Assembly: GCF_038396675.1 (NCBI RefSeq)
Contig: NC_088933.1
Span: 22,799,001-22,863,000, forward strand
DNA length: 64,000 nt
From: Hydra vulgaris
Lineage: Eukaryota > Cnidaria > Hydrozoa > Anthoathecata > Hydridae
Direction of reading: 5' to 3'
Notes under the pieces: generated by a model
What the model was told of the DNA's origin: nothing
Seen by the model: the letters and a program-made list of their open reading frames with translations, nothing else
The model's database searches: none
Part shown: piece after piece, positions 53,860 to 64,000 of the stretch
Position numbering within the stretch: the stretch's first letter is position 1
Layout: every line of letters begins with the position of its first letter
Made by a program: the position numbers and the translations under genes

Positions 53860-54629
53860 CACATTCTAACACCCAATGCAATGTCTGTCAATCTTTTATC
53901 AATACTTTCACTATTAAGTTGCTCTCTCTAACTCAACTACCTCTAACATTTATTCTTATTTAAACCGTTCTTCCTATACTCGTTTACTCTTAGTCCGTTG
54001 AAGCGGGTTATGATGCCCTTTAGTGACCTGAACTCGTCTTCGCGGGCATTGGTATGGAACCTTTATTAGGTAATAAACCGGAGGAAAAACCACAATACCA
54101 ATAATCTAATAATAAATGACAAAATATTCATGAAATTTTTCCTAATCTACTGGAGTTTGTTCAAGTTAGCAAAAAGTATTACATTCTACAATTAAACTCA
54201 TTTTAACTACAATTTAACTAAGTTTGTTTAACTAAACAAAGCCTATAACAAAGTTTTAAAATCGCAAAAAAATATATTTAAGGTTCATTCTAGAAAAGCT
54301 GCAAAAGGTTTTATAAAAATGCATACATTTTGGCTAATTCATATACTAGATTGTAAATATAATATATTTATCCAACTGTTGCAAAACTTGTCTGTTACCT
54401 ATCCGAGACAATATAATAAAAGACCTTATCTTTATACATTCTGAAGCGGCAACCATAAAGCAGTATACTTTACTACTCGTCCTAATACAAAATCTTTAAA
54501 TCTTGACAATAGTCAATACAAACTAATATTGTCAAGAAAGATAATCATAAAAGAAAAAAAAAACTCTAAAAACAAATTTCAATTTTAGAAATTTGATCTT
54601 GGAGTTTTTTCAATCTACCTTTGAGGCGT
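53860..54629. other. intergenic, nothing recognised
   Basis: A GC-richer patch at 53990-54090 (GAAGCGGGTTATGATGCCC) looks like a repeat fragment. A roughly 12-bp inverted repeat (TCTTGACAAT...ATTGTCAAGA) is at 54505-54535. No gene. Confidence 0.4.
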
Positions 54630-54630
54630 T

Positions 54631-54704
<74 letters not shown>
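54630..54704. repeat. (TA)n microsatellite
   Basis: About 75 bp of TA dinucleotide, directly abutting the Tc1 left end. It may be the insertion site or have grown from the TA target. Confidence 0.95.
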
Positions 54705-54707
<3 letters not shown>

Positions 54708-54995
54708 TATTGGACAAGACATTTGCAACCAACATCGAACAATGTTAAAAAGTGTTCCTAATTTTACATGTCTTAAAAACGAAACGAACTATACTAACAC
54801 AGCAAACAGTTCAGGAGTCTGGAATCATAGCATGCATTGACATGAGCAATCAGCTAACAGGTGACAGCACACAGGCAGAATTTCGTTGACAAGTGCCATT
54901 TTGCAGCGGACAAAACAAATGCAACTTTTTTGGTTTGTTTCATTTTCTTAAGTCTGGTCCGTGTCAACGTCACGGAAATTTTTTAATAATTTAAA

Positions 54996-55118
54996 GGAAG
55001 TATCCAGAAGTTTTCAGAAGTTTCCAGAAGAAGCATCTGGAAGCGTTTAGTAGCATCCAGAAATATCCAGAAACATTCAGAAGCATCTAGACGCATCCAG
55101 ATGCTTCCAGAAGCATCG
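54996..55118 (+). promoter_or_regulatory. heat-shock-element-like array
   Basis: 54996-55030 parses into seven contiguous 5-bp units: gGAAg tATCc aGAAg tTTTc aGAAg tTTCc aGAAg. 55054-55118 parses into thirteen more alternating nGAAn and nATCn/nTTCn units, most within one mismatch. Alternating inverted nGAAn pentamers in a strict 5-bp register are the binding-site grammar of heat shock factor. The array ends about 50 bp upstream of a TATA box. HSF binding is inferred, not shown. Confidence 0.6.
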
Positions 55119-55170
55119 AAAAGAAGCATCTAGAATCGTCCAGAACAGGTTCACACAAGGTTCATTTTAC

Positions 55171-55207
55171 TATATAAGAGACATGTAAATCGACATGTAA
55201 TTCAGTC
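55171..55207 (+). promoter_or_regulatory. core promoter: TATA box and initiator
   Basis: TATATAAG starts at 55171 and TCAGTC (initiator-like, A at 55204) follows about 33 bp later, the canonical spacing. The transcript would have a roughly 240-nt leader, with a possible short GT-AG intron (about 55391-55455, AAG|GTAAAT...TTTAAG) before the transposase ATG. Confidence 0.55.
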
Positions 55208-55444
55208 AGTATATGGAAGTCAATCAGTCAGTATTATCAAGACAGTTTATCGAAGTGAGTTTTATCAAAGTGTTTTATCGAAGAATATCAATACAAGAAG
55301 TGAAATACAACAAGTGTTTCATTACTTCAATACAGTCCACATCCAACCAAGACGTTGTGTTCCACAGAGCATTATTGTATCATCACAAGGTAAATGTAAC
55401 ACGGTAAGCCTTGAGAAGCGTGATTATTTATTTTTATTATTTTT

Positions 55445-55999
55445 ATGACTTTAAGTGCAAAAATGGCTACCGACAGTCTTGGATTGGAACTAAGAAAGAA
55501 AATTATTGGCGATTACGTAAGTGGAATGTCACAAAAAAGTATTTGTGATAAATATCGCGTGAAAAAATGGACCGTATCAAGACTATGTTCCAAATATCGT
55601 TCTACGGGGAAGTTGGCAGCAGATAACAAAACCGGAAGACCGCGTTCCACCACTTCTAGTGAGGATTCTATGATCGTCAGATCCGTCAAGAAGGATCCCT
55701 GGATATCATCAGTTGAGATACAAAAGCAATTAGAGCTGCCTGTATCGGACCGAACAATCAGACGACGTGCTGTTGAAGCCGGATTGTTTTCTCGACGCCC
55801 TGCAAAGAAACCGGTGATTTCACTAAAAAACCAGAAGAAAAGACTCCTGTTTGCTACATCTCATATTGACTGGAATGTGCAGAAATGGCGAACTGTCCTG
55901 TTCAGTAATGAATCGAAGTTCAACATCATTGGGAGCGATGGCATTTGCCGTGTACGTCAACCGGCCGGAAAACGCCTCGATTTACGTTACTGCACTCCA
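55445..55999 (+). pseudogene. Tc1 transposase, N-terminal half
   Basis: ATGs at 55445 and 55463; the second has the better context (AAAAATGGC). The frame gives two helix-turn-helix domains (IIGDYVSGMSQKSICDKYRV; VEIQKQLELPVSDRTIRRRA), the GRPR linker motif, and the start of the DDE domain (WRTVLFSNESKFNI). The first catalytic Asp (normally FSDESKF) is Asn here. It continues RVRQPAGKRLDLRYCTP and is cut exactly there by the insertion. In intact relatives TVKHGG follows, and that resumes at 61729. Confidence 0.9.
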
Positions 56000-57498
56000 A
56001 GTCGGCATATCTAGTATTGTAAATACTCGGAGTATTGATCACGTATAACATACCGCCGTTGATACCAGAAAAATGCGCATTTAGTTTTAAGTTTCGAATT
56101 CGAGTTCAATACCACTTATTTATCAAAAATACGTATTATTTAATGTTTGATCAAAATCGGATACGATATCGTACCCGATCTCGATCAAATATCAACCTAT
56201 AACGGAAAAACGAAAATCTTTGCTTTAAAGCGCATGCTTAAACTGAAATTGTAAAAGCAAAATTTAAATAAGAAAGTTTTCATTTGAAATATTTAGTAAA
56301 AAGTTTGTCTGGAATGAAAAGGAATAGTCAGGAATACATGAAAAGTTGTATGAAGAGATATCGTTCTGCTAAAGCAGTATCGCATATCTGCAATGCAGTT
56401 ACAGTACTTTTTTGTACTAAAAAAGTTATTAAAACTTTATCATAAAAATATTTAATACTACTTTTAAATTTATTTTGTTTTATTCTTATTTTTTATTATA
56501 TTCTTATTTTCTTATTATCTTTATTTTATTTAAGTCCTAAATTAATATAATTCAAATATATTATAAATCCTATCATTTCATACCTTGCTTATTCTATTAT
56601 GTTGATTATTATTTTATTAACATTTCTGTTATGCTATTACCTTTTTTTTGTACTGTTTTAAAAAATTTAGAAAAATAAATTCAAATTTCAAGCCAACACT
56701 GACATTTTATTGTTGCTAAACGTTAAATTTTGTTATAAGGATTGCAGTTCTTCTATCTGTTTTTTGCTCTTTATTCAATAAGTATTTGATTTAAATTAAA
56801 TATAATTATAATTTGATATTTTATTACGAGATATATGTTTTTACATATATATATATTCATATATATGAATTTTTTTAGATTTTTTCATGTTATTTTTTAA
56901 TTTTTTGTTCGCGCAATTCAAGTTATATATGTTTATAGTTTGCATATATGTTTATATTATGTTCAAAGTTAAAAAGTTTTTAATAAACATATGTATGTGG
57001 TAATATGTGTTATGTAATTGTTTTATAAATGTGTCATTAAAATAGTATAAAATGTACCTATTGTGAATATAAATATAATATGAGGTTTTTGTATATGTTA
57101 CATAAAGTTGAATAAATGTATTGTGTTTTATAGTTATTATGTATGTTTATATTATGTTGTTTTCATGTTTTCAAAGTGTGCGTCTTGGCAAACGTGTTGA
57201 GCAAGATTTTGCGTAAAGTTGTTATTTATGTTACTAATGTTGTTACATTTGGCTTACCTTAATGTTGGTGTCCATTGTTAAAAGTTATAAGTGGTTTTAT
57301 TATTGAAACTCACTGCTTTTAATCATTCACTAAAAGCCACTCAAGAAAAATCATTTTGCCATATATACATTTTGTTTATATCTCAATTTGAATTTTTAGA
57401 ACCATGAAGTACAAACATGATTTGTTTTCTAAAAGCTAACATGAAATAACAATATTTAACAACTACTACTCTCTTATCATGACATCTTATCTCTATCA

Positions 57499-58641
57499 CA
57501 GGCTTGGTCAGGAAGGCGTGCGATTTCAAGTCTTTATATGACCACGCAAATAATATTTTGTTTTGACGATTTAACCACGGTTTTTAACAAATGCGCTGAA
57601 ATAATTAGTTTTTAATTACGTCGAAAATAAATAATTTCGATACGTTTATCTTTACTAACGTTTTTTATTAGCAAAACGCTTTTAAGTAAAGTAGCTAATG
57701 ATTTTAATTAAAGTATCATTGAAAGTTGTATAATTTTTTATTTATATTATTTAATTATATAAGATTTTTTTATAAGTAAAACAAACGTAAAAATTGAAAA
57801 AAAAAAAATGATTTTATAAGCGACGACTTTAAACAGCGAAGGTCTCTTTATATTAGAATTTATATTAGAATTTAACTTTATATTATAATAACTTTATATT
57901 AGAATCATTAAAGTTTTTACTGAGAAGAAGAAAAAAAAGACAAACTTTTTTGAAAGCCGTTTGAATTAAATAACTTTGATCTTTACTTACGTATTTATAT
58001 TATTGAAACGCATTTAAATAAAGTAACAAATCACATTTTTTATATTTACATAAGTATTTTTTATTATAAATGTTTTTAAATAAAAAAAAATTATAACAAT
58101 TTTTTAAATAAACGATTTAATTATTTTTACTTTTTTTACTTTTTGTGCGAAGAATTGTTAAGAATCTTTTTTTAAACTTTTAAATGTACGCGTTTATTAA
58201 ACAATTGTCTGTTGTAAGTTGTTACTTTATTTAAAAAAGGTTTAGCATAATATGAAATTATAAAAACATTAGTAACGATAAACGATTCAAAGTTATTTAT
58301 TCCAAACGTAATTTAGATAATCTTATCGTTATAGTTTATTATTTTTTTTAGTTAAGTTTTAATTTTATTTTTGCAATTTTAGTTTTATGCAAGTTATTTT
58401 TATTTTGTTTTTCGTTATTTTTTGGACGAAAATTTATTCGCTTCTTTAACGTTTTTTTTAAGTTTCTTTATAGGTTGAGTTGGTTGAGGTCCTAGTTGAG
58501 TTAAGATTTTTATAGCGCGTTTTTAAAACGCATACAAATTTTTAAAACTTATTAACAGCCGTGGTCAAGTTAAGTAAAATCAAATAGAATTTGCGTGGTC
58601 ATATTATGACGTGAAATTGCACGCCTTCCTGGCCAAGCCTG
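57499..58641. mobile_element. 1.1-kb TIR element with 6-bp target duplication
   Basis: The ends CAGGCTTGGTCAGGAAGGCG and, reverse-complemented, CAGGCTTGGCCAGGAAGGCG continue as imperfect inverted repeats for about 100 bp (shared TGACCACGCAAAT). CTATCA directly flanks both sides (57493-57498 and 58642-58647). There is no coding capacity. CAGG termini suggest hAT, but a 6-bp duplication is short for that group. Confidence 0.88.
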
Positions 58642-59280
58642 CTATCAGATATATTGATTTTCGATTCATATTTGATTTTTTTCTTTGTATTTACTTATCA
58701 ATTACATTTTTTCATTTCAGATTTATCATATCATGGATTTATGCGATATAAAAGAACAAATGTATGTAAATTTTTATGAATTTTTTCTAGGCTTTTCTAA
58801 ATGTGTTTCTTATTCACATTTTATTTTACAAGCAAGGTCTGCAAGCAAATTTGAGCTGAAATTTTTTTTTAGCTTTTAAGGAGAATTGGCGTTATTCTTT
58901 GTTTTATTTAATTTGTTTAAATATAGTAGTTCTAAAAAATAAATGTTTGTTTGTTCTTGGTTTTTTACTTATCTGTTTTCAGATTCTTATAAACTAGGCA
59001 ACTCAGCTAAGCAAGTTTTGTTTTATTTTTAAGTGCTATTGGAAAGAGCTGAAAGTTATTTTTTAGAGTGATTGAAAAGAACTGAAGTGTTTTTTAGTTA
59101 CTTCACACGGTGTAAGTGATACTGGTTTGAGTAAGTTTACTGATTTGTTTTATTTTATATTGGATTTATTTTATATTTGATATATATTATATTAGATATA
59201 TATTTTGTGTATTTAACATGAAAAACTGCCTGTAATTTGTTGACACTAAAGTTTATAAACTTAAATCTGCCTATAATTCA

Positions 59281-59500
<220 letters not shown>

Positions 59501-60624
59501 CTTTAGAGTAAAATATACTGACTGACATTGCTTCAATATTTTATACAAGATTGTGCATTTATTATTTTTGTTCATTAAGGTAAAAATAATTTTGTGCATT
59601 GTAGATTCTTTGTTAAATTAAAAATAATTGATGTAAATAAATATTGTTTAATATTTTTGATAAACGACTTATGTATGTAAACGAATAAAAAGATATGGAT
59701 TTCAATAAATCTTAAGTTTAAATAAAGTCTTTGATTAGAAAAGATCACAATTTGTAAGATTCTTTTATGTTCATTTATTCAATTGTAACAATAGTAAGAT
59801 AACTGGTAATATGATAAAAGTGAAATTGAAATAGATATTATTAAGCTCAACAAAGTTATTAATGTAAAATGCTAATAGGAAACTTTAAAATAGTTGTCAC
59901 ATGAAAAAAAGAGATCTAGGCAGGATGAAATTAATCGTTGTTGAAATGTAAGAAATGTAACTCGAAGTGCAGAAAACTTACTTGACAGAATTCAGTGTCA
60001 AGCAGTGTTAATGTCTGTTAATTTGATTTTACTTTAGACACTTCAGAACAAAGCAAAGTATGAGTTTAACTATTTATAGATAGTAACAATTAACACTTTT
60101 AAATCTAAATAATTTTTTTTTTTTTTATAATTTCTATCATAATTGTGTTCTTTTTTTCATTTTTTTTTTAGTTTGTCTATCCTTTGTCATCTTTTGATTA
60201 GTTAGCTAACTGTTGAAACATGGTTTTAATTTTTGTAAATTTAGTATGATATGAAATTTACTCTATTAATCATTAGTCAACAGTTAGAGAGAAGCTGGAG
60301 CTTAATTAAGAAATGCTGGAAATTAGCTTTTAATCAAGGTAAAAGTAATTTTGTTTACTGGTAACATAATAAAACCAGTTACTAGTATTTATTCCGTGCT
60401 TTTTTACATTTGTTAACATGCTGCTTTGGAAACACTTTCTTTCTCTCTCACTCTAAGATGAGTGGGAGATTTAATAAAACTTATGTAATTACTGAGCTCT
60501 TACGTATTTCTTAAAACCACAAATGATAATTACCATTTATAAGAAATTTTTAAATGCCAGCGTTACTATAGTAACAATGTATACATTGTCTAGCCTTTTT
60601 ATAATCTTTTTTAATCATTCTGTA

Positions 60625-60906
60625 GACAGAATATATGAATCTGTCATTTCGAAAAGGACATAAGTCCAAAACTTTTAGCAGTTAGTTTATAAGTTTGAAT
60701 TAAAAATTTCTGTATGATTTATGTTTTTTTTATAAAAAATAAAAAATACATAAATTATATACGTTCTTTATTTATCTACTTCTATGTTTAATTTCTTTAG
60801 CAACCTAGACATTATTTTAATAAAAATCATATTTTTGTTGATTTTGAAAAGTTTTAGTAAATGGGCTTGTGCCCTTTTCGAAATGACAGGTTCATATATT
60901 TTCTGT
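60625..60906. mobile_element. foldback MITE, about 280 bp
   Basis: The left arm ACAGAATATATGAATCTGTC followed by ATTTCGAAAAGGACA is mirrored on the right by ACAGAAAATATATGAACCTG and TCATTTCGAAAAGGGCA (reverse complement). About 40 bp of each arm pair. No coding sequence; the target duplication is unclear. Confidence 0.75.
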
Positions 60907-61294
60907 TATTATTATCCTAATTCTACTAACAATAAAATGCAAATAGTACTTTTGTAATTAAAAATTGTAATTTTTTTTTCATGTCTTTTTTTAGGTATTT
61001 GCAGGCTTTCCTTGACTTTCCTTTTCTGGTACTTGTGTTGTGACAGATTTTAAAAAGAACTCAACTGATGTTAATGCGGTCTTTATGTCGTTACCTATAA
61101 GCAATAACGTTGCTGATACGGAGTCAAAGTTAAAATATTTATAGATAAATTTGTATTTAATATTTTAGATAATATATCAAGTTATTAATGTGTTTTTATT
61201 GTTATCAATGGTTTAATAACTCATAACCCGTATTACGGATTGCTTACTGCTAGTCATTATCATTATGTTATGAACTCATTAGTTAATAAAATTG

Positions 61295-61700
61295 TATTGA
61301 ATATTCTCTGGTTATCGTGTTTTATACGTGTTTAAATGCGAGTTTGATACTCAGTAGGCGTCGTATTGTATACCTGTCTTTATACGCATCTGATGTCTAT
61401 TTATAATGCGCGTTTGACACGATAAAATGGCTAACATATATTCGTAAATAATGCGTATTCTGGAAAGTTTTAAATGCGCATGTAATACCAGGAAAATATC
61501 GTATTGAATATTCTCTGGTTATCGTATTTTATACGTGTTTACAAAAGTTTCAAATGCGAGTCTGATACCCTGTAGGCGTCGTATTGTATACCTGTCTTTA
61601 TACGCATCTAATGCGTATTTCTAATGCGTGTTCGATACGATAAAATGGCTAGCATACATACCACATCGATACGTATTTAAACGAGTTTCTAATGCGCATT
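61295..61700. repeat. 207-bp tandem repeat, about 1.9 copies
   Basis: TATTGAATATTCTCTGG recurs at 61295 and 61502, and both are followed by the same ordered words (TTTATACGTGTTTA, GTAGGCGTCGTATTGTATAC, CGATAAAATGGCTA). The copies differ by roughly 10-15 percent. It sits just inside the right terminus of the 5.7-kb insertion. Confidence 0.85.
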
Positions 61701-61728
61701 TACAACTAAATTTGCCGACTGGGATAAG

Positions 61729-62209
61729 ACCGTGAAGCATGGTGGAGGCAATGTAATGGTCTGGGGGTGTTTTTCTGCTAACGGTCCAGGTCCAATACAT
61801 CGAAACGATGGAATAATGGACCGTTTCATGTATAAAAATGTCCTGACAGATGTTATGTTACCTCATGCTGAATGGAATATGCCAATAAAATGGGTTTTTC
61901 AGCAAGACATCCGAAACACACTGCAAAAGTAGTCAAGCAGTGGTTTCAAGACAACCACCTATCGGTGATGAATTGGCCGCCTCAATCTATGGATCTCAAC
62001 CCTATCGAGAGATAGGGTTGAGATCCCTGTGGGAGATCGTCAACCGCAGAATTAATCGTGAAGGTGTTCGTAATAAGGATCAACTTTTTGAACAAATCCA
62101 AAAGGCCTGGGCAGCGATTCCACAAAGTTTCATTCATCACCTGATCGAATCTATGCCTCGAAGATGCAAGGCTATGATCGACAACAAAGGATTCGCCACG
62201 AAATATTGA
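61729..62209 (+). pseudogene. Tc1 transposase, C-terminal half
   Basis: Resumes TVKHGGGNVMVWGCFSANGP in the frame left at 55999. It continues [17 protein letters not shown] (second catalytic Asp), where a deletion turns the usual QDNDPKHTAK into a frameshift. It then recovers LNPIE and LWEIVNRRINREGVRNKDQL, ending MIDNKGFATKY and TGA. An inverted duplication between PIE and LWEIV (61991-62026) adds bases and disrupts the frame next to the catalytic Glu. The copy is dead. Confidence 0.88.
61991..62026. repeat. 16-bp snap-back inverted duplication in the Tc1 transposase
   Basis: 61991-62006 and 62011-62026 are exact reverse complements around GAGA. The left arm is the native DLNPI coding sequence. 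The right arm is its mirror copy, inserted before LWEIV. Confidence 0.9.
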
Positions 62210-62465
62210 TAGCGAAATACAGCTTGGTCAACATTTTGTCGAGTTGCACTTGTTTTGTTCAGAAGGAAATCAACTTTTTTTAATACTTTTGATTAATTTA
62301 TTAATTTTCGTGAACAAATAATGAACTTTGTGATGAATAAAACTTGAAGACTTTGTCTCTAAACACTTACATAGTTATTTCTCTAAATTGAAAAAAATGC
62401 AGCACTTTTATATAAAGAAACTAAATTAGCATTATTTGGTTGCACTCGTTTTGTCCGATACTGTA

Positions 62466-63589
62466 TATATATATTTTGATTACTTTAGGCAACGTAGAAG
62501 GTGGAATGAAACCAATTGGAATTAGAAAAGTCTTGAGGCAAAAAACTGGGAAAATGATAAAATGACTCATTTTTCAAACTCATTGAGTTTTAAAGTCTGG
62601 CATTCAAGAAGCTACAGGGCGATTAAAGCACGCACCGGTCTAGAGGGGAATGCAAAAGCTGCAGTTCACGCTATGAAATAATTTTTTTTTAATGATGGTA
62701 GTGACGCCGTGATTCTTTAAGACGCAAAAAAATTTTTAACTCACTAAACAGAATATCCACTTTTTTAAATCCAATACATACGCCCTCCAATTTCAAACAT
62801 TTTAGTTAACATATATTGTATTCCTTCCCTTCTAATGAAATTTGTCAGTAATGATATAAGGTATTTCCAGTGCTGTGTCTAGTTGGTGGGAGATCCCCCA
62901 AAATCAGCCATTAGGGCCCCAAAATCTTAAAAAATTTTCCCATAGGTATTACCAAAAAAAAAAAAAAAGGTTTCTAAATTTGCAAAAGAGCCCCTTAAAT
63001 TTCCAAATGGGCCCTCTAAAATTACTGGGCACCTCCCCCCACCTCCCCACTACTCAAAGCGATAATCTTGCAATATTTTTTTATGCACTTCGAATAAACC
63101 AATAAATAAATATCTAAAAAGAAATATATTAACAAAATAGTTTCTAAATGATGTAAAGAGGTAGAGCAATTATTAATATTAGCTGAAAGAAAGCTACATG
63201 CTGCATACTAAGCATTAATACATATTTACATTCACTGTTAACAGCAAAAAAGTCAATTTTTGCAAGAAAATGAAACGTTTAGAAAATCTTTAGACAACAA
63301 AAATGAGTAAAAACCTTTAACATCTATACTGGGCAAAAAGAGTAAAATTATAATACCTATAGAGAAGTAATTGTTTACTCTTTCAATTTGTCAAGGTGGA
63401 TTAAGTATAACAAACCTATATAAAGAGCATGGGCGTAGATTACTCAAATTTTCAAGGGGGACAAAAAATTAAACGTTCAATTTTTTCAAGCAATACATGT
63501 CTACTATCCAGTATTTTTAAAAAAAAAAACAGTTCTGATTTTGATTAACTCACATCAAGATCGAATTTTACTTGGATGCAAAACATATC
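62466..63589. other. intergenic; possible MITE scrap
   Basis: 62870-63060 has CCAGTGCTGTGTC, AGGGCCCC and GGGCCCTC patches with C-runs, reminiscent of hAT-type MITEs, but no paired ends. An A15 run is at 62954-62968. GGGCGTAGATTACTC at 63432 resembles a hAT-relic terminus. The rest is AT-rich. Confidence 0.4.
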
Positions 63590-64000
63590 TCACATAAAAT
63601 CCATTTCAAGACTCCTGATAATTTCCTCATGAGTATTCATTACAGAAACAGCGTTCAGCCTTTCCTGGCTCATGTTCAATCGGAGAAAAGTTTTTAGTCA
63701 ACGCAGACTACTAAATGATCGTTCTGCAGTACAAGTTGACACTGGCAGGACCAGAATTATTTTATTAAAATGGACAATATCCGAGGCAATGCTTCTCAAT
63801 CCAATTTTTTCTAAATCCAATTTGTTCAAAATATTTTAGTTGAACTTTTTTTCTGTTAGCTTCGTCAATGAAAAGGTCCCGGTGAAGCTGCAGTCTTTGA
63901 TAATTAGGAAAATTGTCCTTGTAGAAGTTTTTTATGTAGTCAATACTGCATTCAGTGTTATTTGATCCAATCACAAATTCTTTAATTCTTGCTAAATGAC
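63590..64000 (-). pseudogene. hAT (DUF4371/ZMYM1-like) C-terminal relic
   Basis: The minus strand reads ECSIDYIKNFYKDNFPNYQR upstream. The hAT dimerisation motif STCTAERSFSSLR follows, then LKTFLRLNMSQERLNAVSVM, ending SLEMDFM with TGA at 63590-63592. A TGA sits inside the LRRLKT block, and a shift separates the two halves near 63760. The N-terminal part lies beyond the right edge. It complements, but does not overlap, the left-edge relic, which lacks this domain. Confidence 0.8.

Overview
The window looks like a piece of an AT-rich invertebrate genome, most likely a cnidarian and probably Hydra. That is an inference from composition, from GT-AG introns, from long (TA)n tracts, and from a dense mix of Transib, Tc1/mariner, hAT, Helitron and non-LTR elements. 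No rRNA, CRISPR, operon or bacterial gene organisation is visible. I estimate that well over half of the recognisable sequence is transposon-derived.

I can support one host gene. It is a four-exon, plus-strand gene (6461-36155) for a PLP-dependent class V aminotransferase-fold enzyme resembling isopenicillin N epimerase or cysteine desulfhydrase. The exons (6461-6814, 28464-28989, 29408-29619, 35784-36155) join with matching phases into 487 residues. Intron 1 is about 21.6 kb and intron 3 about 6.2 kb, and both are filled with transposon relics.

Layout. 1-2370: a minus-strand DUF4371/hAT (ZMYM1-like) relic with a pogo-like MITE in its intron. 2370-6460: AT-rich sequence with a tRNA-SINE and a TA tract. 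6815-28463 (intron 1): LINE fragments, a DD37E mariner with terminal repeats, GAT repeats, a decayed RAG1/Transib-like relic, a nearly full-length APE-RT LINE, an internally deleted Helitron, and a relic with a FAENY/VQDE motif. 29620-35783 (intron 3): two SINEs, a CR1-like LINE and a TA-flanked foldback MITE. 36156-43470: mostly featureless, with LINE scraps and a hAT MITE. 43471-46372: a complete hAT with a perfect 8-bp target duplication. 47583-50466: a SINE, then a spliced BED-type hAT gene.

50778-53854 is a structurally complete Transib element. It has a long RAG1-like transposase frame, 39-bp terminal repeats starting with the CACAGTG heptamer, and a perfect GC-rich 5-bp target duplication. 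54705-62463 is a Tc1 element split by a 5.7-kb nested insertion. Its 5' region carries an extended array resembling heat-shock elements, followed by a TATA box and an initiator. 63590-64000 is the tail of another hAT relic.

The strongest leads are the Transib with RSS-like ends, the heat-shock-type promoter on the Tc1, and short snap-back inverted duplications that repeatedly interrupt transposon coding sequence.
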